NCBI GenBank assembly: GCA_964391015.1
Contig: CAYMKU010000030.1
Coordinates: 1-49,929 of the forward strand
Direction: 5' to 3'
Source: XYD12-FULL-36-8 sp964391015
GTDB lineage: Bacteria > Bacteroidota > Ignavibacteria > Ignavibacteriales > Ignavibacteriaceae
DNA: 49,929 nt
Each line of letters starts with the position of its first letter. Positions within the stretch are counted from its first letter, which is position 1. The notes below the pieces were generated by a model, which was not told where the DNA came from, searched no databases, and saw nothing but the letters and a program-made list of their open reading frames with translations. A program made the position numbers and the translations under genes. Positions 8,133 through 16,656 of the stretch are shown here, piece after piece.

Positions 8133-8221
8133 AGATTATCAGATTGCTGCATTGTTATATTGTTAAAAGTCTACAGAAACAATTCAACAATCAGATAATT
8201 TAACAATTAAACAATGTAACT
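8133..8221 (+). repeat. Gene-less heptamer palindrome between PrpD-family and CitDE genes
   Basis: Arms 8133-8156 and 8178-8201 pair over 24 nt with about 20 matches and a 21-nt loop. The core cagattgctgcattgtt is nearly the reverse complement of aacaattcaacaatcag. The sequence reads as heptamers (ttcaaca, atcagat, aatttaa, caattaa, acaatgt). No S23 gene is present. It begins at the base after the PrpD-family stop codon. It could be an empty or solo form of the units that carry S23 genes elsewhere in this operon, or a processing or termination hairpin; there is no clear T-run. Confidence 0.5.
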
Positions 8222-8266
8222 TAGGTTAGAAAAAAATTATTATTATCAAAATTGTTAGACTTAAAC

Positions 8267-9490
8267 ATGAAATTAACTTCAACAAAATCCTTAGCCGGCA
8301 AACGAGGTGATCAAATCCGTTCTGATTGTTACTTAGAATTAGAACTAAAACGATCAGGTGGAATTAAAATCGAAATGAGAAGTAAGGTCGAATCTATGTA
8401 CGGTGATTCAATAAAAGCACAACTTACTGAGATGTGCAAATTTTTCAATATTAATCATGCCGAAGTTCTTTTAGAAGATGCTGGTGCTCTTCCATTCACA
8501 CTTGCAGCAAGATTTGAACTCGCTGTAAAAAGATTGCTTCCAGAATTGGACAAAGAATTTTTCCTTCCGATGAATGAAAAGAATTATTCATACACAACAA
8601 AAGACCGGCTCAGAAGAAGTAGATTATATCTTCCTGGCAATGAACCAAAGTTTTTCATTAATGCGGGATTACACTCCCCAGATGGAGTTATTCTTGATCT
8701 CGAAGACAGCGTGGCACATTCAGAAAAAGATGCCGCTCAATTATTAGTCAGAAATGCTCTGCGATCTGTAGATTTTTATGGTGCAGAGAGAATGGTTCGC
8801 ATCAATCAAATGCCAATGGGGCTTAATGATTTAAGGTTTATCATCCCTCATTATGTTAATGTAATTCTTATTCCTAAATGTGAGTCTGCGGATCAGATTA
8901 CTGAGATTGAACAGGAAGTGCATCGTTTGAAGCGACTTCACAAAATTAAGAACGATATTTATTTCATGCCGATACTTGAAAGTGCATTAGGAATTATGAA
9001 AGCATACGAAATCGCAACAGCTTCACGACATAACTGTTCACTTGCCATCGGACTTGAAGATTATACTGCAGATTTGGGAACTCAAAGAACAAATGAAGGT
9101 CGTGAAAGTTTTTTTGCTCGGTCAACGCTAATTAATGCTGCAAAAGCTGCTGGTATTCAAGCTATCGACACAGTTTTCTCAGATGTTGCTGATATGGAGG
9201 GACTGAGACAAAGCGTGCTTGAAGCGAAAGCTTTGGGTTTTGAAGGTAAAGGTTGTATCCACCCAAGACAAGTCCAAGTTGTACACGAAGCTTTTGCGCC
9301 AACTGTTGATGAAATTGAAAAAGCGAAAAAAATTGTCTTGGCATTTGAGGAAGCTGAAAGAAAAGGATTAGGAGTTGTTTCATTAGGAACTAAAATGATT
9401 GATGCACCGGTAGTAAAACGTGCACAAAGGACAATTGAATTAGCAGTGATGAATAAAATAATTTTTAAAGATTGGAAATTGGAACTTTAG
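8267..9490 (+). CDS. citDE: Citrate lyase: acyl carrier (CitD) and beta subunit (CitE) fused in one protein
   Basis: The protein has 407 residues from the ATG at 8267. Residues 1 to about 95 match CitD, the citrate lyase acyl carrier: IKIEMRSKVESMYGDSIKAQ, then EDAGALPFTLAARFE (compare DDKGALDCILRARLE). Ser19 in RSDCYLE lies where CitD carries its phosphoribosyl-dephospho-CoA group. From about 114 the sequence is CitE: RSRLYLPGNEPKFF, VILDLEDSVAHSEKDAA and AIGLEDYTADLGTQRT, a TIM-barrel lyase cleaving citryl-ACP to oxaloacetate and acetyl-ACP. CitD and CitE are usually separate genes, so this looks like a fusion. CitF follows after one inserted cassette. The accessory genes citC, citG and citX are not in the window. 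No ribosome site is obvious. Confidence 0.85.
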   Translation: MKLTSTKSLAGKRGDQIRSDCYLELELKRSGGIKIEMRSKVESMYGDSIKAQLTEMCKFFNINHAEVLLEDAGALPFTLAARFELAVKRLLPELDKEFFLPMNEKNYSYTTKDRLRRSRLYLPGNEPKFFINAGLHSPDGVILDLEDSVAHSEKDAAQLLVRNALRSVDFYGAERMVRINQMPMGLNDLRFIIPHYVNVILIPKCESADQITEIEQEVHRLKRLHKIKNDIYFMPILESALGIMKAYEIATASRHNCSLAIGLEDYTADLGTQRTNEGRESFFARSTLINAAKAAGIQAIDTVFSDVADMEGLRQSVLEAKALGFEGKGCIHPRQVQVVHEAFAPTVDEIEKAKKIVLAFEEAERKGLGVVSLGTKMIDAPVVKRAQRTIELAVMNKIIFKDWKLEL

Positions 9491-9505
9491 AGACAAGCCA
9501 TCATT

Positions 9506-9950
9506 AGTCATTCATGGTCATTTACTGTCGAATAAGGTTTGTATGAAATTAGAAGAATTACAGGTTTATAAATTATCTATGGAAGTTGCAGAAAAGGTTT
9601 GGAGTATAGTTGTTGGATGGGATTATTATTCGAGAAAAACTATTGGTGAACAATTAGTTAGAGCTATTGATTCTGTTTCAGCAAATATAAGCGAGGGCTT
9701 CGGTAGATATTTTTATAAAGAGAACAAACAATTTTGCTACTATGCGCGAGGTTCATTGTTCGAAACGAAAACCTGGTTACAAAAATCACTCAACAGAAAA
9801 TTGATTGATGAAAAGAATTATTTGGAAATCACACAAGAACTCGAGATAATCGGAGTAAAATTAAATAACTACATTAAAACAATTGGAAAAACTATAAATA
9901 CAACGAATGGCTAGTTGACTATGAATGACAAATAATGACCATAATTGACT
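9506..9950 (+). mobile_element. Palindrome-bounded S23 cassette 3
   Basis: The left arm 9506-9529 and right arm 9927-9950 pair over 24 nt with about 19 matches; ggtcatt pairs with aatgacc at the centre. Both arms are again heptamer-like (tcattag, tcattca, tggtcat on the left), but the heptamer is not that of cassettes 1 and 2 (gtgaaac). The enclosed S23 gene also belongs to a different branch. The unit lies between citDE and citF, starting 15 bases after the citDE stop. It is therefore an independent insertion of the same architecture. Confidence 0.55.
9543..9914 (+). CDS. S23 / four-helix-bundle protein, divergent copy 3
   Basis: The protein has 123 residues. It opens with LEELQVYKLSMEVAEKVW and has the diagnostic centre IGEQLVRAIDSVSANISEGFGR, then FCYYARGSLFETKTWLQKS, which marks the S23 four-helix-bundle family. 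It is clearly farther from copies 1 and 2 than they are from each other. Basic residues are frequent, in keeping with nucleic acid binding reported for relatives. The start ATG follows TAAGGTTTGT. The gene separates citDE from citF, so either all three are read from one transcript or the cassette is cut out of it. Function unknown. Confidence 0.8.
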   Translation: MKLEELQVYKLSMEVAEKVWSIVVGWDYYSRKTIGEQLVRAIDSVSANISEGFGRYFYKENKQFCYYARGSLFETKTWLQKSLNRKLIDEKNYLEITQELEIIGVKLNNYIKTIGKTINTTNG

Positions 9951-9960
9951 TTCATCCAAT

Positions 9961-9988
9961 AACAAAAACAATTTAACAATACAACAAT
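9961..9988 (+). repeat. Degenerate heptamer run abutting the citF start
   Basis: The 7-mers aacaaaa, acaattt, aacaata and caacaat run into the ATG of citF. They resemble the heptamers after the PrpD-family gene. No ribosome site is visible, so this A-rich leader may serve as the initiation region, as is common in Bacteroidota. Low complexity makes a chance origin possible. Confidence 0.3.
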
Positions 9989-11579
9989 GAAACTAGTTAA
10001 AAATGCTGCGGGAAGATTAGTCCCAACAACGATCAATAATCAAAAGTTAATCCCATTCAAAGGTGTTGATAAGTATAAACCTTCAGGATACAAAACTAAA
10101 CCACCAATCCGCACTTGTATTGATTATCCTGAAGATGGAAATAAAGTTTTAAAGAATTTGAAGGAAGCACTTAAGAAAGCCGGCTTAAAAAATGGAATGA
10201 CAATTTCAACTCATCATCATTTAAGAAATGGCGATGCTCTTACAAATCACCTTTTCGATACTATCAAATCAATGGGAATTAAAAACATTCGCTGGTTTCC
10301 AAGCGCCTCGTTCCCTTGCCATGAACACTTAATAAAATATCTTGAGGATGGCACGATTCATCACATTGAAGGAAGCATGAATGGTCCTTTAGGAAAATTC
10401 ACATCCGAAGGAAACATGAAAGGAATTGGGGTTTTACGATCTCATGGTGGAAGATACCAAGCCGTTCAAGATGGTGAAGTTCATATTGATATTGCTGTAA
10501 TTGCATCACCAACTGCAGATCCTTTTGGAAATGCTAATGGTGTTACAGGCAAATCTGCCTGCGGTTTGATAGGATTTGCATTAGCCGATTCTGAATATGC
10601 TGATAAAGTTATAGTTGTAACCGACAATCTTGTTCCCTTCCCTTGCATTCCTTGGCAGATTCAAGGAAACAATGTTGATTATGTTGTGGAAGTTGAAAGT
10701 CTTGGTGATGCTTCGAAAATTGTTTCCGGTACAACAGAAGTGACAAAGTCACCAGACAGACTTTTAATTGCAGAATATGTTGCAAATTTTATTGAAGCAG
10801 CAGGAATAATGAAGGATGGTTTTTCACTTCAAGCTGGTGCCGGTGGAACAAATCTCGCTTTTGTTCTTTTTCTAAAAGAAAAGATGAAAGCAAAAGGAAT
10901 CAAATCTAGGTTTATGCGCGGCGGCAGTACCAAATATCTTGTTCAGCTTCTTGAAGAAGGATTAACAGATTATATTTTGGATGGTCAGACTTTTGATCTT
11001 GAGGGTGTGAGAAGTATGAGAGAAAATCCTCGTCATGTGAACACAAGCCCATTCACAAGCTACAACTTTCATGGCAAAGGAAATTTTGCTTCGATGGTCG
11101 ATGTTGCTGTACTCGGCGCAACTGAAGTTGATGTGAACTTTAATGCAAATGTGGTTACACATTCCGATGGTTATTTGCTTCACGGAATTGGCGGATGGCA
11201 AAATTGTCTTTACTCAAAATGTACGATACTTGCTATTCCATCTTTCAGAGATAGAATCCCAGTAATTGTTGATGAAGTTACAACACTTGTTGGACCAGGT
11301 GAACTGATTGATGTTATTATAACAGAAAGAGGAATTGCAATTAATCCGAGAAGAAAAGATTTATTAGCAGCAGTAAAAAATTCCACCTTACCTATTAAAT
11401 CAATTCACGATCTTAGGAAAGAGGTTGATGAAATTTGCGGCGGTGTACCTGCAAAACCTAAAGTGAATAAGAAAAAAGTCGTGGCGGTTGTGAAATGGGT
11501 TGATGGAACTGTACTCGATTCAGTGTCTCAGGTTTATCCAAGGAAAAATGTAGTTCTTCAAAAAGGCGGTGGAGAATAA
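9987..11579 (+). CDS. citF: Citrate lyase alpha subunit (citrate:acetyl-ACP transferase)
   Basis: The protein has 530 residues, close to the usual length of about 510. It aligns from end to end with remembered CitF sequence: LKNGMTISTHHHLRNGD, SHGGRYQAVQDGEVHIDIA, GNANGVTGKSACG, RLLIAEYVANFI, DVQSFD-like DGQTFDLEGVRSM, and the C-terminal AVVKWVDGTVLDSV. CitF swaps the acetyl group on the acyl carrier for citrate, forming citryl-ACP that the beta subunit then cleaves. With the CitD-CitE fusion at 8267-9490 all three lyase functions are present in two proteins. Needed maturation enzymes must lie elsewhere or be absent. Its gene closes the tricarboxylic-acid cluster; an unrelated lipoprotein gene follows after 78 bases. 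Confidence 0.9.
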   Translation: MKLVKNAAGRLVPTTINNQKLIPFKGVDKYKPSGYKTKPPIRTCIDYPEDGNKVLKNLKEALKKAGLKNGMTISTHHHLRNGDALTNHLFDTIKSMGIKNIRWFPSASFPCHEHLIKYLEDGTIHHIEGSMNGPLGKFTSEGNMKGIGVLRSHGGRYQAVQDGEVHIDIAVIASPTADPFGNANGVTGKSACGLIGFALADSEYADKVIVVTDNLVPFPCIPWQIQGNNVDYVVEVESLGDASKIVSGTTEVTKSPDRLLIAEYVANFIEAAGIMKDGFSLQAGAGGTNLAFVLFLKEKMKAKGIKSRFMRGGSTKYLVQLLEEGLTDYILDGQTFDLEGVRSMRENPRHVNTSPFTSYNFHGKGNFASMVDVAVLGATEVDVNFNANVVTHSDGYLLHGIGGWQNCLYSKCTILAIPSFRDRIPVIVDEVTTLVGPGELIDVIITERGIAINPRRKDLLAAVKNSTLPIKSIHDLRKEVDEICGGVPAKPKVNKKKVVAVVKWVDGTVLDSVSQVYPRKNVVLQKGGGE

Positions 11580-11657
11580 TTTTTTATTAAAATATTTTAA
11601 GTACTTTGTACTCACTTTAGAATAAATTTCTAAACACATCATACAAGGAGAAATTGA

Positions 11658-12200
11658 ATGGAAAAGTCTCGATCCTTTCCGGTAAGATCCTGCCAACAAA
11701 AATTGTTTGTTTTTTTTACATTACTTTTAATACTACCGAATTGCTGTTCAATATATCCACAAACAAATGAAACTAATACAAAATATTGGGCACAGTATGA
11801 TAATAAAGAACTGGGGATCGCATTTAAACATCCGATGAATTGGACAAAAAGAGAGAGTAAAAAAGGATTGATGCTAATCGCATATGAGGACCAGGTTGGA
11901 CCAGCACAAAATTTGCAAACTCCCACACTTATGATAAGCAAATTATTTGGCGTAGATATACAAAAAGTAGATGATATTTTAAAAAACAAAAACTTTACAA
12001 TAAGCAAAATAGGTAAATATAAAACTTTCGAATCGCATGTATACTTCCCAGAAAATGGTTGGCTCACAACTCTAATCGAGGTAGAGAGGGATAAGACATA
12101 TTTTATATTTGCTATAGAACCCTACGGTGAAAATGAACCTTGGGGACCTAAAATGAAGAATATCTTTTTAAAGATTTTAGAGACAGTTGAATTTTACTAA
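11658..12200 (+). CDS. Small lipoprotein with a PsbP/DUF1795-like region
   Basis: The 180-residue protein has a basic N-terminus, a hydrophobic stretch FFTLLLILPNC and a likely lipobox cysteine at about 29-30. The mature part begins with a segment (YDNKELGIAFKHPMNWTK) that recalls PsbP or DUF1795-type small surface proteins, in which a short peptide region with HPxxW is common. The function is not known. A strong ribosome site, AAGGAG, lies 7 bases before the ATG. It has its own leader and probably is not part of the citrate lyase operon. The opposite strand carries an efflux operon that converges on it. Confidence 0.65.
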   Translation: MEKSRSFPVRSCQQKLFVFFTLLLILPNCCSIYPQTNETNTKYWAQYDNKELGIAFKHPMNWTKRESKKGLMLIAYEDQVGPAQNLQTPTLMISKLFGVDIQKVDDILKNKNFTISKIGKYKTFESHVYFPENGWLTTLIEVERDKTYFIFAIEPYGENEPWGPKMKNIFLKILETVEFY

Positions 12201-12268
12201 AATCCTATTCCAACTACGCTGGAAATAACGGATGTCGCAAACCATTTCGTGACTACAACAACTACTCA

Positions 12269-12288
12269 GTCATGAAAGGGCTCATGAC
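12269..12288. other. Perfect 7-bp hairpin between convergent genes
   Basis: gtcatga (12269-12275) and tcatgac (12282-12288) are exact reverse complements around a 6-nt loop. It lies between convergent genes, where a terminator would be expected, but no T-run follows on either strand, so a terminator role is uncertain. Confidence 0.3.
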
Positions 12289-12303
12289 AGCAAGGAATTC
12301 TAA

Positions 12304-13473
12304 TCAACCACCACGCAATGCACTAACAATATTCAATCTTGCTGCACGAACAGAAGGTAAAAATCCACCTAAAATTCCCATGAATAGAGCGAAGATCACC
12401 GAAGAGATGATGATTGATGTATTTAATGAAAATGAAAATGCCAGTTCGGCAAATGAATTCCAATTCAACGTAGAGATTGAGAAGAACTGTAAGAAAGATG
12501 CTAGAAAAATTCCGATAACACCACCTATCAATGCAATCAATAAAGATTCAAATAGAAAAGCAGTAAGAATACTTCTTCGCGTGAAACCTAACGAACGAAG
12601 CGTCCCAATTTCTACAGTTCTGTTCGCAACAGCAGCATACATAGTTATCATAGCACCGATTGTTGCTCCGAAACTAAAAATAACAGTTATAAATATTCCA
12701 AGAATTCTTATAAAGCCGGCAAGAAATTCTGATTGCTCAGCAAAATATTTTTGCTCCATTTTAGGTTCGAAAGGTAGAAGTCGTTTATCAGAATCAAAAG
12801 CTTTCTTAAATTTTTCAAAATTGTTTACATCATCTAATTTCAAGGTCATAGTCGAAACGCTTGTTCCACGATTAAACGCACTAAGAAGCTGCTGATTATC
12901 ACCCCAAAACTCCGATTCAAATCCGCTTCCGTTCGCCTCAAAAATTCCTACTATTGTCCATAGATCACCAGCAAATTTTATTTTATCACCAATGTTTGTT
13001 CCTTCAAATTTTTTGTTGATGGATTTCCCAACAATCAATTCTCTCAATGAGGGATTAAACAACCTGCCCTCGATAATTTTCACTTGAGGTCGCAGCCGGT
13101 AAACCATTTGTGAAACTCCCCGAACGGTAATATTGCTCATTCCACCTTTTTTAATTTCAAGATTGATAATCACAACAGGTTCTGGTGAAACCAGTAAATT
13201 ACCATCGAGAGATTTGGCAACATGAGGAAGCGTTTGAATTAAGTTTTGCGTATCACCATCAATGATGCTGGTTATCTCACCTTGCGAAGATTTTCTAAGA
13301 ACCATCACATTATCAGGCGATCCTGTAGCAACAAGTGTCTTCTCAACTCCATAAGCCATCATCAAAGCCGCAGTAAAAACAAAGACGACCAACGCAATAC
13401 CAGTTACTGTAATTATTGCCGTAAGCTTTCGAGTCTTAAAATTTCTAAATGTGTACTTAAATGGTATTTTCAT
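12304..13473 (-). CDS. ABC transporter permease, FtsX/MacB type (second permease)
   Basis: The 389-residue protein has one N-terminal membrane segment (LTAIITVTGIALVVFVFTAALM), a large periplasmic region of about 220 residues, and three C-terminal membrane segments, ending in SVRAARLNIVSALRGG. This is the MacB/FtsX permease plan. The segment VGIFEANGSGFESEFWGD is typical of the MacB-like periplasmic domain. It is the last gene of a four-gene operon (adaptor, ATPase, permease, permease), 17 bases behind the first permease. Two different permeases with one ATPase suggest a heterodimer. Such systems export lipoproteins, peptides or toxic compounds; the substrate here cannot be told. Confidence 0.85.
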   Translation of the reverse strand: MKIPFKYTFRNFKTRKLTAIITVTGIALVVFVFTAALMMAYGVEKTLVATGSPDNVMVLRKSSQGEITSIIDGDTQNLIQTLPHVAKSLDGNLLVSPEPVVIINLEIKKGGMSNITVRGVSQMVYRLRPQVKIIEGRLFNPSLRELIVGKSINKKFEGTNIGDKIKFAGDLWTIVGIFEANGSGFESEFWGDNQQLLSAFNRGTSVSTMTLKLDDVNNFEKFKKAFDSDKRLLPFEPKMEQKYFAEQSEFLAGFIRILGIFITVIFSFGATIGAMITMYAAVANRTVEIGTLRSLGFTRRSILTAFLFESLLIALIGGVIGIFLASFLQFFSISTLNWNSFAELAFSFSLNTSIIISSVIFALFMGILGGFLPSVRAARLNIVSALRGG

Positions 13474-13490
13474 AATTCTACTCGATTTTT

Positions 13491-14651
13491 TTATCCTACA
13501 AACCTAAATCCTTCAACGATCTTAGTTTTAAGAGTACGTTGAATTGGGAATATTGCGGCAAAAATTCCAATAAGGATTGCCGCACTTAAAGCCATGATTG
13601 TCGTTATTGGTTCAATGAAGAAGAAGGGGAAAAATCCCTTAGGAATTGCCTGCTCGAACCCAGCAACAATGGGATAAGTTAAAGCTATTCCAATTCCTCC
13701 GCCTAATATAGAAATCAGTAACGATTCACCAAGAATGAGACCAGTCAAGTGAAAAGTTGAGAAACCTAATGTTTTAAATACAGCATATTCTCTTGTTCTT
13801 TCCCTTGCTGCCATTATCATCGTATTTGCAAGAATCAACATTATTATTCCAATAATAAAGAAAGACATTAAATTCATTGCGGTGATAATAGCACTTGAAG
13901 CCGCCACGAATCCTTGAGTGAACGCTTTTTCAGTTTCAGTTTTTGTCTCGGCAGATGAATTTTTAAATAATGCATCTATTTGATTTGAAATAGCTGCTGA
14001 TTTATTCGGATCCTGAATTTGGACAATATACCAGCCAACAAATCCAGCACGAGCTGGAGTTTCAACTTTCATTCTCTCATCAACGTACTGCCAATGAAAA
14101 AGCATTTGTGTATCATCAGTATTTTTATTTTGAGGGCGGTAAACCCCTCTAACGACAAAATCCCATCTTCCCGGATAAATATCTCCATCAAGTGTCATGA
14201 CATCTCCGATTTTGATGTTGTATTGCTTCGCAATATCTGACCCAATAACACAGGAATTTCTTTCTTTTTTAAAGGTGCTTAATTCTTCTGGTGAAATTAG
14301 AAACTCAGGCATGACATCAAAAATTGTTTCTGCATCAACTGCCATTCGTGCAAAAAAATTATTTTTATCTTTATACACTCCTCCAAACCAATTAGCAAAA
14401 CTTACAGTCTGAACACCGGAAACACTCTTAATTTTTTCTTTATAAGAATATGGCAAAGGAAAAATAAATGAAACTGCTTGCCTGGTTATCAAGCGATTTG
14501 CAGATGCTGCATCTACACTTGAATCCCACACAGTAACTACAGTCCGAAGAAGCCCAAAAGCAACAACCGCAATTGTAATACCAACAATTGTTAAAACTGT
14601 CCGAAGTTTGTGCCTAAGTGCATTTTTTAAAATTAATTTCAATACTTTCAT
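13491..14651 (-). CDS. ABC transporter permease, FtsX/MacB type (first permease)
   Basis: The 386-residue protein has the FtsX plan: an N-terminal membrane helix (LRTVLTIVGITIAVVAFGLL), a periplasmic domain with MTLDGDIYPGRWDFVVRGVY, then three C-terminal helices, including FFIIGIIMLILANTMIMA before ARERTREYAVFKTLGFS. That last motif is the coupling-helix region that contacts the ATPase. The start codon is one base past the ATPase stop and AGGAGTTTAAT precedes it, so translation is coupled. It is similar in plan but not close in sequence to the second permease. Confidence 0.87.
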   Translation of the reverse strand: MKVLKLILKNALRHKLRTVLTIVGITIAVVAFGLLRTVVTVWDSSVDAASANRLITRQAVSFIFPLPYSYKEKIKSVSGVQTVSFANWFGGVYKDKNNFFARMAVDAETIFDVMPEFLISPEELSTFKKERNSCVIGSDIAKQYNIKIGDVMTLDGDIYPGRWDFVVRGVYRPQNKNTDDTQMLFHWQYVDERMKVETPARAGFVGWYIVQIQDPNKSAAISNQIDALFKNSSAETKTETEKAFTQGFVAASSAIITAMNLMSFFIIGIIMLILANTMIMAARERTREYAVFKTLGFSTFHLTGLILGESLLISILGGGIGIALTYPIVAGFEQAIPKGFFPFFFIEPITTIMALSAAILIGIFAAIFPIQRTLKTKIVEGFRFVG

Positions 14652-14652
14652 A

Positions 14653-15330
14653 TTAAACTCCTACTAAATCACCTTTTTCAAGATGACGTACAACGCTTGC
14701 TCTTTCAGCAGCATGAGGATCGTGCGTAACCATCAAAATTGTTTTATTGAATTCCTTATTTAATCTCTCAAGCAAAGTTAAAATTTCAGCAGCAGAGTTT
14801 TTATCAAGATCACCTGTCGGCTCATCGGCAACAAGTAAAACCGGATCGGTTACAATCGCACGAGCAATTGCAACCCTTTGTTCCTGCCCACCAGATAATT
14901 GCTTTGGATAGTGTTGAATGTGATTTCCTAATCCAACAATATTCAGAACTGTCTCAACATGTTTCTTTCTTTCTGACTTTGACAACTTAGTCAAAAGAAG
15001 AGGTAGTTCAACATTTTCAAACGCTGTGAGAACAGGAATTAGATTATAAAACTGAAAGACAAAACCAACATTATTTGCTCGCCATTTTGCAAGGGCTGAT
15101 TCACCAAGGTTTGAAATTTCTGTCCCCGAAACAACAACTTTACCCGAAGTTGGTTTATCTATTCCTGCAATTAAATTTAAAAGGGTAGTTTTTCCTGACC
15201 CCGAAGGTCCCATCAAAGCCATGAATTCACCAGGATTCACGTTTAAGGATAAATTGTTAAGAACAGGAATTTCAAAACTGTCCCTCCAATATGATTTAGA
15301 AACATTTTGTACTTGAATAAGTTCTGACAT
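14653..15330 (-). CDS. ABC transporter ATP-binding protein, LolD/MacB type
   Basis: The 225-residue ATPase carries Walker A GPSGSGKT at 41-48, the Q-loop Gln93 in FVFQFYNLIP, the signature LSGGQ at 145-149 and Walker B LLVADE at 165-170, followed by PTGDLD. This FYNLIPVLTAFENVELP wording belongs to the LolD/MacB-like class that powers FtsX-type permeases. It hydrolyses ATP to drive mechanotransmission rather than classic transport. AGGAGTTTAG stands before the ATG. The adaptor gene precedes it by 26 bases, and the permease follows after one base. Confidence 0.93.
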   Translation of the reverse strand: MSELIQVQNVSKSYWRDSFEIPVLNNLSLNVNPGEFMALMGPSGSGKTTLLNLIAGIDKPTSGKVVVSGTEISNLGESALAKWRANNVGFVFQFYNLIPVLTAFENVELPLLLTKLSKSERKKHVETVLNIVGLGNHIQHYPKQLSGGQEQRVAIARAIVTDPVLLVADEPTGDLDKNSAAEILTLLERLNKEFNKTILMVTHDPHAAERASVVRHLEKGDLVGV

Positions 15331-15356
15331 CTAAACTCCTATCAATTAAATGAATA

Positions 15357-16541
15357 TTATAAAACTTTTACTTCAATACCGTCTTTTATTTTCTCGTTTA
15401 CCTTGTCGATTATGCTTTCGCCTGTATCAATACCAGAAATAATTTCAATATCATCACCGAATTTTCTGCCTAATTGAACTTGAATTTCAACTGCCTTTTC
15501 ATCTTTAACAACAAAAACAACATCTCGCCCATTTCTTTTAGCAACTGATGTTGAAGAGACTAATAGAATAGGTTTTTCTTTGTCTTTATCTTTCTTCAAT
15601 GTTAAGAAAGTAACCTTTGCACTCATTTCTGGAAGCACACGGTTGTCGTATTCTTTAAAACCAACTTTCACTAATACTGTTGCTTTAGATCTATCGGCTG
15701 TAGGAACAATTTTAGCAACATAACCAGGATAACTTTTCTCAGGATATGCATCAAGCACAATTTCGCACTCCTGATTCATAATAATTTTTTCGATATTAGA
15801 TTCTGAAACATCGGCTTCCACTTGCAAGGATTTCATATCAGCCATTGTAACAACAGCGGCTCTCGAATTTATGCTTGCACCAAAGGGCGAAACAATTTCA
15901 CCAACATCAGCATTTTTAGTTAGCACGGTTCCATCAAATGGTGATCTTATTAGAGTATTTTCTAAGGCAACCTCGGCAGCAGTAACTTGTGCTTTTGCAA
16001 GATCAATGGTCGCAAGTGTACGATTATAGCGCGCTTCGGCTGTTTCAAATTCTTGCTGCGAAATCAACCCCTTAACAATTAATTCTTTCTGACGTTTATA
16101 GAAATTCTCTGCATCTTTCAAATCAGCTTCTGCAAGTTTTAAATTAGCTTTAGCTTGATCAAGCTGGGCTTTGATATCATTATCTTCAAGACGAGCAATT
16201 ATTTGATCTTTCTTTACACGGTCTCCTTCAACCACTCCTAAAAAAACTAACCGCCCAGTACCTTTAGAAGCAACCGCAGCTTTTCGTTGTGCTACTACAT
16301 AACCGTTGGCATTTAATACTGCACTTGAATAAGAGCCCGTTTGCAAAGTAACGGTAGTAAGTTTAACCTCTTCCTTTTTATCTAATAGACTATTGACATA
16401 ACTATAAGCAAAAAAAATCAATGCCAACAACACAACAAAAATTATTACCCTTGTAATAATTTTTTTATTCCTATCGGGTGGTCTTTTAACTTCACTTCTA
16501 TCTATTCTTAAGGTGTTTAAATCTATGTTTTTGGTTTCCAC
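15357..16541 (-). CDS. Periplasmic adaptor (HlyD/MacA-type membrane fusion protein)
   Basis: The 394-residue protein has a cytoplasmic N-terminus, one membrane helix at about 28-50, a biotinyl-lipoyl half-motif (GRLVFLGVVEGDRVKKDQIIARLEDND), a helical hairpin (about 115-185) and the second lipoyl half (ALENTLIRSPFDGTVL), then beta-barrel and membrane-proximal domains. It links the inner-membrane ABC permeases to an outer-membrane channel not encoded here. The start is GTG at 16541; AGGAA sits 6 bases upstream and no in-frame ATG lies nearby. It is the first gene of the efflux operon, so the promoter should lie in 16542-16656. Confidence 0.87.
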   Translation of the reverse strand: METKNIDLNTLRIDRSEVKRPPDRNKKIITRVIIFVVLLALIFFAYSYVNSLLDKKEEVKLTTVTLQTGSYSSAVLNANGYVVAQRKAAVASKGTGRLVFLGVVEGDRVKKDQIIARLEDNDIKAQLDQAKANLKLAEADLKDAENFYKRQKELIVKGLISQQEFETAEARYNRTLATIDLAKAQVTAAEVALENTLIRSPFDGTVLTKNADVGEIVSPFGASINSRAAVVTMADMKSLQVEADVSESNIEKIIMNQECEIVLDAYPEKSYPGYVAKIVPTADRSKATVLVKVGFKEYDNRVLPEMSAKVTFLTLKKDKDKEKPILLVSSTSVAKRNGRDVVFVVKDEKAVEIQVQLGRKFGDDIEIISGIDTGESIIDKVNEKIKDGIEVKVL

Positions 16542-16656
16542 AACAATTCCTATAAAAATTCGAGCGAAAAATGAAAAGGAATGGTCGAAATATAAAAGAA
16601 AGTAGGATAAAGAATAAATTTTTGATGATAGGTAGATTTTAACTGTGATGAGTAGA

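Noticed and set aside
8252..8266. TTG start for the CitD-CitE fusion, five codons upstream
   Set aside because: The ATG at 8267 gives the normal CitD beginning, and the extra residues match nothing.
12272..12895. A 207-codon forward frame
   Set aside because: It is the shadow of the second ABC permease, which has clear family motifs on the other strand.
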